Shown: positions 8,424 to 17,389 of the stretch, in pieces
Numbering within the stretch: the first letter of the stretch is position 1
How the letters are laid out: each line of letters opens with the position of its first letter
Source: Limnoglobus roseus
GTDB lineage: Bacteria; Planctomycetota; Planctomycetia; Gemmatales; Gemmataceae
Length of the DNA: 64,000 nucleotides
Reading direction: 5' to 3'
Assembly (NCBI RefSeq): GCF_008254045.1
Contig: NZ_CP042425.1
Span: 5,890,001-5,954,000 of the forward strand
Translations under genes and position numbers: made by a program
The notes under the pieces: model-generated
The model's input: the letters and a program-made list of their open reading frames with translations, nothing else
What the model was told of the DNA's origin: nothing
The model's database searches: none

Positions 8424-9776
8424 ATGACGCGCTGCAACATCTTGCTCATCTCACTGCTCTTGCTCGCCACACGACCCGGGTCGGCCGACCCGCCCAAGCC
8501 GGAGGCGGTGAAGCCCGACGTCAAGCCGTTGTTGGCCCTCGTGGACGGCAAGGTCGAGACTGAGATCAAGAGTCTGATCGGCCTCTACACGCACTTCCAT
8601 ACGCACCCCGAGTTGTCGCTGCACGAGGTGGAGTCGGCCGCCAAGATTGCCGAGGAACTGCGCGGCCTCGGCTTCACCGTCACGGAGAAGGTCGGCGGCA
8701 CGGGCGTGGTTGCCGTCTTGAAGAACGGCCCCGGCCCAACAGTTCTCGTGCGGGCCGACATGGATGCTCTGCCGGTGACAGAGCAGACCGGCGTACCGTA
8801 TGCGTCGAAGGTTCGCACGAAGAACCGCGAGGGCATCGACGTGGGCGTGATGCACGCCTGCGGGCACGACATTCACATGGCGAACCTCATCGGCACGGCC
8901 CGTGTGCTCACGTCGCTGAAGGACCGCTGGGCCGGTACGCTCATGTTGATCGCACAACCGGCCGAGGAGATCGGCGCGGGCGCGCGGGCGATGCTAGAAG
9001 ACGGCCTGTTCAAGCGGTTCCCGAAGCCGGACTATTGCCTGGCTCTGCACTCGGACGCGCTCGCGAAGATCGGCACGGTCCGCTACAGCGAGGGGTTGGC
9101 CCTCGCCAACGTGGACACCGTGGACGTGACCGTCTACGGCCGGGGCGGGCACGGCGCGTCGCCGCACACGACGATTGACCCGATTGTGCTGGCGTCGCGG
9201 ATCGTGCTCGACTTGCAAACGATCGTGAGCCGTGAGGTGAACCCGACCGACCCGGCCGTGGTGACGGTCGGCTCGATCCACGGCGGGACGAAGCACAACA
9301 TCATCCCGAACGAGGTGAAGTTACAAATCACGGTGCGCAGCACGAAGGACACCGTCCGCGATCACGTCTTGAAGGCGATCGACCGCATCTGCAAGGCCGC
9401 CGCCGACGGGGCGCGGGCACCGGCCCCGACCGTGAAGGTGAACCTCGACGAGTATACCCCCTCGACCCTCAACGACGTGGCCCTAACGCGGAAGACGATC
9501 GCGGTGTTCCGCGAAATCCTCGACGACAAGAACGTCATCGAGCGGCCGCCGATCATGGGCGGCGAGGACTTCGGGCGTTACGGTCGCGAAGGGGTGCCGA
9601 TCTTCATGTACTTCCTCGGCACGATTCCTGACGATCGCTTCGCGGAGTCGGAACGGCCGGCCGGAAAGCCCCTGCCGTCGATGCACTCGGACAGCTACGC
9701 CCCGGCCCCGGAACCGAGCCTCCGCACCGGCGTCCGCACGATGAGCATGGCCGTCCTGAACCTGATGAAGAAATAG
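8424..9776 (+). CDS. Exported M20 family amidohydrolase/metallopeptidase
   Basis: A 450-residue M20D-type hydrolase with a Sec signal peptide (about residues 1-21, core ILLISLLLLA), so it acts outside the cytoplasm. Metal ligands appear in HACGHDIHMA and PAEEIGAGARAM, and the dimerisation lid contains GHGASPHTTIDP. These motifs group it with N-acyl amino acid and hippurate-type amidohydrolases that cleave amide bonds of acylated amino acids. The exact substrate is not predictable. It lies 64 bases after the metal ABC ATPase and could share its transcript, which would fit a zinc-dependent enzyme, but this is inference. Confidence 0.88.
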   Translation: MTRCNILLISLLLLATRPGSADPPKPEAVKPDVKPLLALVDGKVETEIKSLIGLYTHFHTHPELSLHEVESAAKIAEELRGLGFTVTEKVGGTGVVAVLKNGPGPTVLVRADMDALPVTEQTGVPYASKVRTKNREGIDVGVMHACGHDIHMANLIGTARVLTSLKDRWAGTLMLIAQPAEEIGAGARAMLEDGLFKRFPKPDYCLALHSDALAKIGTVRYSEGLALANVDTVDVTVYGRGGHGASPHTTIDPIVLASRIVLDLQTIVSREVNPTDPAVVTVGSIHGGTKHNIIPNEVKLQITVRSTKDTVRDHVLKAIDRICKAAADGARAPAPTVKVNLDEYTPSTLNDVALTRKTIAVFREILDDKNVIERPPIMGGEDFGRYGREGVPIFMYFLGTIPDDRFAESERPAGKPLPSMHSDSYAPAPEPSLRTGVRTMSMAVLNLMKK

Positions 9777-9784
9777 CCGGTGGG

Positions 9785-10942
9785 TTACGGCTTCTTCACC
9801 GGCGGTGGGGCGACCGGCGCGGGGGCGGCCGCCTTCTTGCCGCTGATGATGTCGATGGCCTGGCCCGCGAGATCCTTCAAGCCCTCGTCCTTCGACGTGG
9901 CCTTGATCTTTTCCAACTCCGGGAGGGCGGGCCGGGCCAGCATTTCCAGGGCCGCCAGGGCGTTCATCGCCTCCGCGACCGTGCCGGTGTCGTCGGACTT
10001 GAGCGCGTCGACCATGATCGGCACGAACGGCTTCGACCGCTCGTTCAGGAGCGCCAGCGCCCGCAGGGCGGCGATGCGGCCGCCGACGTCCGCCGCCGGG
10101 ATGAAGTCGGCGATTTTCTTGATCGTCGCGTCGTTCAACTGCGAGCCGTCGTACAGCATGAGCAGCACGTTCAGCCAGACCTGAATCGCCTTATCCTTCT
10201 CGTCTTTCAATTGGTCGTTTACCGCCCGGAAGTACGGGCCGATCACGGTCGGGTATTCGGTCGGGTTCTCCACCACCGGCGGCCCCATGACGACGAGTGC
10301 CTGGACCAACTCCAACCGCACCGGCACCGACTTCTCGTGTCGGATGCGCTTGGAGATGGCGTCGAGCGCCTGCCGGCTGGGGGACGTTTTTTTTTCGTTC
10401 GGCCGGCCGATCAGCCCCATCGTTTGCGCTACGGCCCGGCGGGTTTCCCACGACGGATCCTCCATCGCGTTGCTCAGTTCCGACAGGGCATCGTTCGCGT
10501 AAATGGCATAGTTCGCCAGTCCGCGAGCGGTTTGGAGCTTGTACGGACTGCCCTGCGGCGACGTGTTGAGGATCACTTTAAGGAGGTCCACCAGCTTCTT
10601 GCCCTCGTCGGACGTCTCTGCCCCGATGCTGCTGAGGACGACGAGCAAACTGACCTTCACGCCGGGGTCTGTTTCCTTTCGCACGGCGGTCATCAGCGGC
10701 AGCAACGACTCTTTCCGCGCGGGCGGGCCGAACAGCGGGATCGCCTTGATCGCCGTCTCGCGCATCGCCCCGTCTGGAGAGTCTTTCAGCTCTGCGAGCC
10801 AGCCCTTCAAGTCCTTCCCGCCGACCTCCTTCGGCCATTCGTGGGGCTTGACCGCGGCCGGGGCGGCTGGGGCCGGTACGGGTTGCCCACGCCCGGCGCC
10901 GACCGACAAGGCCAGGAAAAGGAGAGCGGAGGTTTTACGCAT
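9785..10942 (-). CDS. Exported HEAT-repeat protein
   Basis: A 385-residue protein with an N-terminal signal peptide (SALLFLALSVGAGRG) and at least five HEAT-like helical pairs between about residues 50 and 360, for example ETRRAVAQTMGLIGRP and GGRIAALRALALLNE. The C-terminus is a low-complexity Ala/Pro/Lys tail. Such exported HEAT proteins are common in planctomycetes and probably act as scaffolds; no catalytic motif is seen. A GAGGACTC ribosome site precedes the ATG. The stop is nine bases from the convergent amidohydrolase stop. Confidence 0.75.
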   Translation of the reverse strand: MRKTSALLFLALSVGAGRGQPVPAPAAPAAVKPHEWPKEVGGKDLKGWLAELKDSPDGAMRETAIKAIPLFGPPARKESLLPLMTAVRKETDPGVKVSLLVVLSSIGAETSDEGKKLVDLLKVILNTSPQGSPYKLQTARGLANYAIYANDALSELSNAMEDPSWETRRAVAQTMGLIGRPNEKKTSPSRQALDAISKRIRHEKSVPVRLELVQALVVMGPPVVENPTEYPTVIGPYFRAVNDQLKDEKDKAIQVWLNVLLMLYDGSQLNDATIKKIADFIPAADVGGRIAALRALALLNERSKPFVPIMVDALKSDDTGTVAEAMNALAALEMLARPALPELEKIKATSKDEGLKDLAGQAIDIISGKKAAAPAPVAPPPVKKP

Positions 10943-11128
10943 CGGGAGTCCTCAAATTCGGTGTCGTTCAGGATACCGCGCGGGGCGGGGGAGGCACACT
11001 CCAACCGCGAACCGTCACCGTTCGAAACTGACGAGGGCACCCTTCGTTGGCCGAGAGTTTCGGGAAGCGGAATCGGAGAAGGTGAGTTACAATATCGAGC
11101 GATAGTGTCGCCCCGGAGTAGCCGATTC

Positions 11129-11653
11129 ATGCCGATCAACGCGACCTGCCAACAGTGCGGGGCTACTCTGCCCGTCCCGGACGAATATGCGGGAAAATCG
11201 GTGCGATGCGGCGGCTGCCAAGGGGTGGTGAACGTGCCCGCGCGGGCGGAGGCGGCCCCTAACGTGCCCGTAGCGAAGGCCCCGCGTGCCCGGCCCGTTG
11301 CCGTCCCCGTTGCGGCGAAAGAACGGCCGGCACCCAAGCCCGAAGTGCCCGTTCCCAAGGCGCGGAAGGCTCGCGAAGAGGATGACGCGGAACCGGACGA
11401 CGAACCGAAGGCCCGAACTTCGGCGAAACGCCGCCCGATTGCCAAACGACGGCGGGAATCGGTGCTGACACCCACGGCGTTCAAGTGGCTGTCTCTGTTC
11501 CTCGTGACCGGGACGGTGGGACTCGGAGTCTTGGCGTACGCCGGGTGGGGGGCTTCGCGAAAGAATGACGGAACGGCCTTCATCCCCGCAGAAGTGCCAC
11601 CCGCCCCGCAACCGGACCGAGTGATGCCCGTCGCGCCACCCAACCTTCCGTGA
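11129..11653 (+). CDS. Zinc-ribbon protein with one C-terminal membrane segment
   Basis: A 174-residue protein. Residues 1-40 are a zinc ribbon with two CxxC knuckles (CQQCG and CGGC) separated by about 18 residues. A long Pro/Ala/Lys/Glu-rich linker follows, then one transmembrane helix (about residues 118-140, WLSLFLVTGTVGLGVLAYAG) and a short tail. I chose the ATG at 11129, where the zinc ribbon begins, with GGAG about 12 bases upstream. Function unknown. The next gene is a shorter paralogue with the same layout. Confidence 0.75.
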   Translation: MPINATCQQCGATLPVPDEYAGKSVRCGGCQGVVNVPARAEAAPNVPVAKAPRARPVAVPVAAKERPAPKPEVPVPKARKAREEDDAEPDDEPKARTSAKRRPIAKRRRESVLTPTAFKWLSLFLVTGTVGLGVLAYAGWGASRKNDGTAFIPAEVPPAPQPDRVMPVAPPNLP

Positions 11654-11685
11654 TTGCCGCCCCGAAGAACCTCCCGGAGACCGTC

Positions 11686-12057
11686 ATGGCAATCGAAGTC
11701 AAATGCCCGACGTGCGGGGCCGTGCTGCCGGCCCCGGACGAGTTCGCGGGTCAGAAAATTCGCTGTGCCGACTGTGAAGCGATCGTCGACGTGCCGGCCG
11801 CGCTTGATCCGCCACCTCTTCCCGTGGCGCGGCCGCGGCCGAAGCGCGAAGAACCCGACGAGCGAAGGGATGACGAAGACGAGCCTTTACCGACCCGGAA
11901 GCCGAAAAAAGAGTGGGACGACGACCCGGATCGTCCACGCGGCCAAGTCGCCAACGTGTTGACGGGCACGGCCGTGGCTTGGTTGTTACTACTCGGTTTG
12001 CTGTCGTGTGCGGGCTTGGCCATCGTCGGAATGGCGCTGATCCCGGTGAAAGGCTGA
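11686..12057 (+). CDS. Zinc-ribbon membrane protein, tandem paralogue
   Basis: A 123-residue protein with the same order as its upstream neighbour: zinc ribbon (CPTCGAVLPAPDEFAGQKI then RCADCEAIV), charged linker, and one membrane helix (WLLLLGLLSCAGLAIVGMAL) at the C-terminus. The shared phrase LP-PDE-AG-K--RC in both ribbons points to a local duplication. The ATG at 11686 has GGAG seven bases upstream; an in-frame GTG at 11650 overlaps the previous stop and would add 12 residues. Function unknown. Confidence 0.75.
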   Translation: MAIEVKCPTCGAVLPAPDEFAGQKIRCADCEAIVDVPAALDPPPLPVARPRPKREEPDERRDDEDEPLPTRKPKKEWDDDPDRPRGQVANVLTGTAVAWLLLLGLLSCAGLAIVGMALIPVKG

Positions 12058-12102
12058 CGGGTTCCGGTGAAGTGCGGTGGCGAAGGAGCGGTTCGACCGG
12101 GC

Positions 12103-13986
12103 TTACGCCACAGTTGTCGGCACGATCGGCACGCCGCCCGACTTCTTCCGCGCAGCGAGCGGGTGGCTCGACAGGGCTTGGTGTTCGTCGAGGCCGATCA
12201 ATCGGAGTTCCTTCCCGGTGGCCTGGAGTTCGGACTCCAGTTCCTGCAGTTTCTCCATCACGCTGTGGTCCACCAACCGCGTGTGAGACAGGTCGATGAC
12301 GACCTCATCCCGCCCCGCCGCCTGTGTGACAATCGCCTTCCGCAGGGCGAGCCAATTGCTGAAGACCGCCGCCTGCTTGACGACCAAGATCACGAGGGCA
12401 TCCCCTTCCGGCACCACCTCGATGTCCGACTTGAGGAAGCCGGTGACCGGGGCACCGTTCCACAGGTGGAAGAGGATTTCGAGGGCGACCCCGATCGCGA
12501 TGCCGATGAGCAGGTCGGTGGCCAGGGTTGCGATGATCGTCCCGACGAAGACGACGAACTGTTCGCTCCCGACCTTGTAGGTTCGCACGAATTCCTTCGG
12601 CGACGCGAGGCGGAAGCCGGTGAAGACCAAAATCGCCCCGAGGGCGGCTAGCGGAATCTGGTGGATGACATTCGGGAATGCGAGTACGAACGCGAGCAGG
12701 CAGCACCCGTGAACGAGGTTGGCCGCCCGCGATCGGGCACCGTTGTCGATGTTCGCCTTGCTGCGGACGATCTCGGAAATCATCGGCATGCCACCAACGG
12801 CGGCCGCGAGCGTATTTGCGAATCCCACGGCCAGGAGGTCACGGTCGAAGCTGGTCTTCCGCCGCCACGGGTCGATCAGTTCGATGGCCTTCGCACTGAG
12901 GAGCGACTCTAAACTGCCGATGAGCGAGAAGAGCAACAAGTACGTCAGGCCGGTGGCGGTCGCCAGGCCGCTGAAATCGGGGAAGGCGAAGGCCGCTTTC
13001 GGGTTCTTCAAGACTTCCGGCATGTCGACCAGGAACCGCGGACCGACCTCGTGCACCGCGGGGTGTTCACTGTCGAAGAACTTGTTCGGGAAGAGGTACG
13101 TGTGCTGGTGTTCCAGGTCGAAGTACGCACTGAAGGCAATCGCGACGATCAACACAATGAGCTGGCCGGGAACCTTCTTGATCGCCTTTGCCTTCGCTCG
13201 CTTCGCAAGAAAGGGCAGTCCGAACAGAATGACTAGCCCGATCACTCCGATGAATGCGATCTCGGGATTGAAACCGCGAACCTTCTCGGGAAATTCCGAG
13301 ATCAGGGTGAGCGGGCCGGCACCCTTCGTCGGAGTCGTGCCGCAAACCTCGTACACCTGCTTGGCGATGATGCTAATGCCGATGCTCGCCAACATGCCGT
13401 GAACAGGCGTGAGGGGGAACACGTCTACCAACCGCCCGGCCCGGATCAAGCCGAAGAGAATCTGAACGACGCCCGCCGTCACGCCGATGCCGAGCGTGAG
13501 TTTGTAACCCAGGTACGCCCGGTCCGTTTCGGAAAGCCCGGCCCCGAATTCGGCCCCGAGTTCTGTTACGGCACCGTACACGATCACGATCAGCCCGGCG
13601 GCGGGGCCTTTGATCGTCAATTGCGAGTTGCTAATGAGGGAGGTCAGGATGCCGCCGATGACCGCCGTCCAGATGCCCGAAATCGGCGGGAAACCGCTGG
13701 CCCGTGCGATGGCAAGGCACAACGGCATGGCGATCAGAAAGACGAGGAAACCAGCAATCGCGTCGAAGCGAATGTTGCCAAAAAAGCCTGGAGCGACATC
13801 GCTCCCAGGGGCGACCTTCGCGGATTTGTTCAAGCGTAGATCCCGGAATATGAATCCGATTTGGCGGATGCCACCGAGGTTAGTTGAGTCCCCGTCGTAC
13901 GCTTTTTGCCTGTCACCCAGCTCGACATCCGCCCAGACCAAGCTCAAGTGACGAAGAAATCGGCAATACGGCGGGGACTCAACCAA
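12103..13986 (-). CDS. SulP family anion transporter with STAS domain
   Basis: A membrane protein of up to 627 residues of the SulP/SLC26 family, which moves sulfate, bicarbonate or related anions. About 10-12 hydrophobic segments run from GFLVFLIAMPLCLAIA to LLIGIAIGVALEILFHLW. The C-terminal 95 residues form a STAS domain (VVIDLSHTRLVDHSVMEKL). The frame opens at a TTG at 13986; no in-frame ATG exists before the first membrane helix, so a TTG at 13833 (576 residues) is an alternative start. A sigma-54 promoter lies just upstream and an NtrC-like activator gene precedes it. The substrate is undecided; bicarbonate and sulfate are both plausible. Confidence 0.9.
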   Translation of the reverse strand: MVESPPYCRFLRHLSLVWADVELGDRQKAYDGDSTNLGGIRQIGFIFRDLRLNKSAKVAPGSDVAPGFFGNIRFDAIAGFLVFLIAMPLCLAIARASGFPPISGIWTAVIGGILTSLISNSQLTIKGPAAGLIVIVYGAVTELGAEFGAGLSETDRAYLGYKLTLGIGVTAGVVQILFGLIRAGRLVDVFPLTPVHGMLASIGISIIAKQVYEVCGTTPTKGAGPLTLISEFPEKVRGFNPEIAFIGVIGLVILFGLPFLAKRAKAKAIKKVPGQLIVLIVAIAFSAYFDLEHQHTYLFPNKFFDSEHPAVHEVGPRFLVDMPEVLKNPKAAFAFPDFSGLATATGLTYLLLFSLIGSLESLLSAKAIELIDPWRRKTSFDRDLLAVGFANTLAAAVGGMPMISEIVRSKANIDNGARSRAANLVHGCCLLAFVLAFPNVIHQIPLAALGAILVFTGFRLASPKEFVRTYKVGSEQFVVFVGTIIATLATDLLIGIAIGVALEILFHLWNGAPVTGFLKSDIEVVPEGDALVILVVKQAAVFSNWLALRKAIVTQAAGRDEVVIDLSHTRLVDHSVMEKLQELESELQATGKELRLIGLDEHQALSSHPLAARKKSGGVPIVPTTVA

Positions 13987-14016
13987 CGTCAGTGACGTTC
14001 GGCGGAAGCAAACGAA

Positions 14017-14032
14017 AGCAAGGGGAGTGCCA
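14017..14032 (-). promoter_or_regulatory. Sigma-54 promoter of the SulP gene
   Basis: On the minus strand the sequence is TGGCACTCCCCTTGCT. It has the -24 TGGCAC and -12 TTGCT elements with exactly ten bases between GG and GC, which is the invariant sigma-54 spacing. The start would fall near 14006, about 20 bases before the TTG at 13986. The gene immediately upstream encodes a sigma-54 activator with an intact GAFTGA loop. Confidence 0.7.
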
Positions 14033-14055
14033 GAGGGGAAATTTCGTCGGAAGCA

Positions 14056-14067
14056 CTGGAAATCCAG
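14056..14067. promoter_or_regulatory. Short palindrome upstream of the sigma-54 promoter
   Basis: CTGGA and TCCAG flank two bases, centred about 55 bases upstream of the predicted start. It is a possible activator contact, though closer than usual for enhancer sites. Confidence 0.2.
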
Positions 14068-14103
14068 CCCAGACAGCGAACAGTAGCTCTAACTTTCGGT
14101 CGA

Positions 14104-15546
14104 TCACGAATCAGGTTGGTCGTTCGCCGACCACACTTCCCGGCCAATGTTGATGCCGAGTAAGCGGATTTTGTTCCGCAGGCTCCCCCGTGTAATACCG
14201 AGGATTCGGGCCGCCTGAAGTTGGTTCCCGTTCGTGTGTTGGAGGATGCGGATCAAGATTTCCCGCTCCATCCTCGCCAAGCTTTCCGCGTACAGCGTTT
14301 CGGAGCCGGCCGCAATCCGCTCGTTGACGAACGTATCCCAGTCGAACCGCGCCCCGCCCCCGCTTGTGGCCGCCGGGCGAGTCAGCACTTGGGCCGGCAA
14401 AAAGTCAGCCAATAACACCGGACCCCGTGCATGGAGCAGGGCTTGCTTTAAGATGCTTTGGAGTTCTCGCACGTTCCCCGGCCACGGGTAAGCCCGCAGG
14501 ACCTCCAGGGCTTCCGGGGTGACCTGTTGCACCGGACTGCCGAGGCTGGCGGCGTAGCGGTGGATGTAATACTCGACCAACAACGGGAGGTCGTCCCCGC
14601 GGTCCCGCAGCGGCGGGAGTGTGATGGAAAAGACGTTTAGGCGGAAAAATAAGTCCTTCCTGAAGCGTCCCTCTTGAACGGATTTCTCCAGGTCCACGTT
14701 CGTGGCCGCGATGACCCGCACGTCGGTTTGGACGAGTTCGTTGCCGCCGACGCGCTCGAACCGCTGCTCCTGGAGGACGCGGAGCATTTTGACCTGGGCG
14801 ATGAGCGGCAGTTCCCCGACTTCGTCGAGGAAGATTGTGCCGCCGCTGGCTTGCTCGAACTTGCCGATTCGCTTCCGGTCGGCCCCGGTGAACGCCCCCC
14901 GCTCGTGGCCGAAGAGTTCACTTTCCAGCAGGTTTTCCGGGATGGCTCCGCAATTCACGGCGAGGAACGGCTGCTGACTCCGCCGCGAGTGCTGGTAGAT
15001 GGCGCGGGCGACCAGTTCCTTCCCGGTCCCGCTCTCGCCGAGGATGAGCGAAGTGGCGTCGGTTGCCGCGACCCGGCCGATGGCCTTATACACGTCCTGC
15101 ATCGCGGGGCACCGGCCCAACAGCAAATCGCCCTGAGTCGAGCGCGACTCGATTTCTGGCAGCGAAGCCGGTACACGCATGAGTTGGCTCGACCGGATGG
15201 CCCGGTTCACCAACTCCCGCACGTCTGCCAACTCCAGTGGCTTGAGAAGGAAGTCGAACGCTCCTTCCTTCATCGCGGCGATGGCCAGTTCCGTCGTGCC
15301 GTGCCCTGTGATGAGGACGATCGGAATCCGCGCGTCGATGGCGTGCAACCGGTGGAAGGTGTCCAGACCCGTCGAGTCGGGGAGGTGAATGTCGAGTACG
15401 ACCACGTCCGGCCGGTTTGCTTCGAAGGCCGCGGCGGCTTCGCCCGACGTGGACGCGGTGGTCAGCGTTACGTCGGCGTCACGAAACGCGCGGCGGAAGG
15501 CGTGTTGGATCGATGCTTCGTCGTCAACGAGAAGAATGTTGGCCAT
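14104..15546 (-). CDS. Sigma-54-dependent response regulator, NtrC family
   Basis: A 480-residue activator. Residues 1-120 are a receiver domain with Asp8/Asp9 and phosphoacceptor Asp52 (VVVLDIHLPDS) and the conserved Lys in FLLKPLE. An AAA+ domain follows, with Walker A GESGTGKE, the sigma-54 contact loop GAFTGA and Walker B FLDEVGEL. The C-terminus is a Fis-type helix-turn-helix (NQLQAARILGITRGSLRNKI). The ATG at 15546 begins the receiver fold. The gene overlaps the sensor kinase gene by 23 bases, so the two are a translationally coupled pair. Its likely target is the sigma-54 promoter 70 bases past its stop. Confidence 0.93.
   Translation of the reverse strand: MANILLVDDEASIQHAFRRAFRDADVTLTTASTSGEAAAAFEANRPDVVVLDIHLPDSTGLDTFHRLHAIDARIPIVLITGHGTTELAIAAMKEGAFDFLLKPLELADVRELVNRAIRSSQLMRVPASLPEIESRSTQGDLLLGRCPAMQDVYKAIGRVAATDATSLILGESGTGKELVARAIYQHSRRSQQPFLAVNCGAIPENLLESELFGHERGAFTGADRKRIGKFEQASGGTIFLDEVGELPLIAQVKMLRVLQEQRFERVGGNELVQTDVRVIAATNVDLEKSVQEGRFRKDLFFRLNVFSITLPPLRDRGDDLPLLVEYYIHRYAASLGSPVQQVTPEALEVLRAYPWPGNVRELQSILKQALLHARGPVLLADFLPAQVLTRPAATSGGGARFDWDTFVNERIAAGSETLYAESLARMEREILIRILQHTNGNQLQAARILGITRGSLRNKIRLLGINIGREVWSANDQPDS
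14117..14133. promoter_or_regulatory. Candidate enhancer site for the NtrC-like regulator
   Basis: A perfect 6-bp inverted repeat, TGGTCG and CGACCA with a five-base centre, lies inside the 3' end of the regulator gene. Its centre is about 119 bases upstream of the predicted sigma-54 start, a usual distance for an enhancer site. This is a positional inference only. Confidence 0.3.
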
Positions 15547-16966
15547 TGACCACCCCCGGCAGTCGGATGAAGATGCTGGCCCCACCGCCCTGGCGGTTCG
15601 CGGCGTTCACTACCCCGCCGTGATCTTCGATGATGCGCTTCGAGATCACCAGGCCTAAGCCCAGACCCGTGTCCTTCGTGCTGGCGAACGGTTCGAACAG
15701 CCGCGGGAAGATCGCTTTCGGGATGCCGGGGCCGGTGTCCGCGACTTCGATCTCCACGTGCGGCAGGTTCGACTGAACGGAGACTTTCAGTGTGCCACCG
15801 TTGGGCATCGCGTCGAGCGCGTTCAGAAATAGGTTGACCAGCACTTGCCGCAACTGCTCGGCGTCACCGACCAGTGTGGGGTTCTCCAACGCTTTCTCAA
15901 GGCGGATCTTTTGTTTTTCCGCCCGCGGGCGGACCAGTTCGAAGACGTCTTCGATCAGCGGTTGGAGGGCGATCGTCTTCCGTTGCGGCTTCGGCGGTCG
16001 GGCGAAGTCGAGGAACGTTTGCAACGACCGTTCCATCCGGCGGACCTCCGCCTCCACGACGCGGAAGTCTTCCCGCGACATCGATTCGTCGTCTTCCAGG
16101 CTCGCCTGCACGAGCATCTTGATCGACGTGAGCGGGTTCCGAATTTCGTGGGCCACCCCCGCCGCCAATTGACCGACGGCTGCCAACTGCTCGGCCCGCA
16201 AGATTTCGTGTTCCCGCTGCTGAAGGTCGCGGACGACTTGCTCGATCCGCTCGCTGAGGCGGTCGACCTCGGCGTGCAGGTGTTGGAAATCCCCTTCTTC
16301 CGTCAGGACGATTTCCGGCAGGTCCGGGCCGAGCTTCCCCGCCGCGTCTTGCAACTGAATTTGCAGCCGTCGGATCGACCGGCTGAGGCTGCGGGCGACG
16401 CCGAAGCCGAGGATCAACCCGGCCACGCCACCTAGGCCGCCGACGCCGCCCATACCCCAGGCGAGCTGCCGGAGGACGCGCTCGTGGTGTTCGGCCGACT
16501 GCTCTACCCGCCCGCTGTTGTAGTGTTCGAATTCCTCGCACCGCTTGAGCACGTCGGTTTCCAGACGGCGGGTCGCGAGGCGGCGGGCCTCCTCGTGGCC
16601 CGCGTCAATCGGCGGGGGAAGTCCGCGCCACTGTTCGAGGTACTTTTCGTAGGACGAGACGATTTGGGTATAGAGTTCCATTTCTTCCGGTTGATCGGCC
16701 GCCAAGAGCAGGCTCGCCAGCAGGCCGCGGACCCGATCGTGGAGGGATCGCACGGTTTCGACCCGGTCGTCCTCAAGAACGATCAGATCTTGAAGGCACT
16801 GCTCCAGTTCGATGGCGACTCGCTGACTCTCGACATTTTCTCGAAGCACACGAGTGATGGTCGCTTGCTGTGTGAACAGGGAGATGGCGGTAAACGCGCA
16901 GAGCGTCATCAGGCACAAGCTGATGAGCGTCACCGGCCCGAGGTATCGCATCCGCAGACCGAGCAT
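15524..16966 (-). CDS. Membrane sensor histidine kinase, NtrB/AtoS-like
   Basis: A 480-residue kinase. A transmembrane helix at about residues 10-30 and a second at about 172-192 enclose a helical periplasmic sensor of about 140 residues. A linker with coiled-coil character (LSERIEQVVRDLQQREHEIL) leads to the phosphoacceptor His in AAGVAHEIRNPLTSIK and an HATPase domain with N-box NLFLNALDAMPNGG, G1 box ADTGPGIP and G2 box GLGLGLVISK. The ATG at 16966 has GAGGAG upstream; an in-frame GTG lies two codons earlier. No PAS domain is seen. The signal sensed is unknown. Confidence 0.93.
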   Translation of the reverse strand: MLGLRMRYLGPVTLISLCLMTLCAFTAISLFTQQATITRVLRENVESQRVAIELEQCLQDLIVLEDDRVETVRSLHDRVRGLLASLLLAADQPEEMELYTQIVSSYEKYLEQWRGLPPPIDAGHEEARRLATRRLETDVLKRCEEFEHYNSGRVEQSAEHHERVLRQLAWGMGGVGGLGGVAGLILGFGVARSLSRSIRRLQIQLQDAAGKLGPDLPEIVLTEEGDFQHLHAEVDRLSERIEQVVRDLQQREHEILRAEQLAAVGQLAAGVAHEIRNPLTSIKMLVQASLEDDESMSREDFRVVEAEVRRMERSLQTFLDFARPPKPQRKTIALQPLIEDVFELVRPRAEKQKIRLEKALENPTLVGDAEQLRQVLVNLFLNALDAMPNGGTLKVSVQSNLPHVEIEVADTGPGIPKAIFPRLFEPFASTKDTGLGLGLVISKRIIEDHGGVVNAANRQGGGASIFIRLPGVVNGQHSSR

Positions 16967-17389
16967 ACCCACTCCTCAGCCCCTTCGGTGTTGATCGTTT
17001 TACGCAATCCGCACGGGCCGAACGGGATCACGATGGCCCAAGTCTGGCTCGAAATCGACCACTCTGGTTTCAACCGGGCCAGCGCAAATGCTGCGATTGC
17101 GTGCGGTCTGCCCACTTTACCCGGCGACCATGCCCTCGGCACGGGGTGCAAAGTGTCTCGGATTCTCCCCTAACAAGTGGCGGGCCAACTGTGCTTTTGA
17201 AGAACCCAGTCGACGAGGATGGCAACTCCCACAGAGGGGGAGATTCCCAAAGCCAACTGCGGAAGTCGAGTAAGGGATGGTAGAAAACGAGGCGAGCGGG
17301 TGGCGTAAGCCCCCTGATTCTGGTGCGTATCCCACCCAGAATCAGGGGGCTTACGCCACCCGCTCGCCTCTTGGCGGTTTGTTATCGAC
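16967..17389. other. Intergenic region of 423 bases between DUF1501 and the sensor kinase
   Basis: No convincing gene is present; short open frames here lack ribosome sites and family-like sequence. It must hold the promoter of the kinase-regulator operon on the minus strand, but I could not pick a clear -35/-10 or sigma-54 element. Its one striking structure is the long inverted repeat at 17289-17370. Confidence 0.6.
17289..17370. repeat. Perfect 35-bp inverted repeat (long hairpin)
   Basis: Arms at 17289-17323 and 17336-17370 are exact reverse complements over 35 bases, separated by 12 bases. It lies 19 bases past the DUF1501 stop and could end that transcript, but there is no T-run on either side. 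The arm contains GGCGTAAGCCCCCTGA. Length and perfection suggest a mobile REP-like element rather than a plain terminator. Confidence 0.8.

Noticed and set aside
12067..12651. Plus-strand open frame opposite the STAS domain of SulP
   Set aside because: Shadow frame of the SulP gene.
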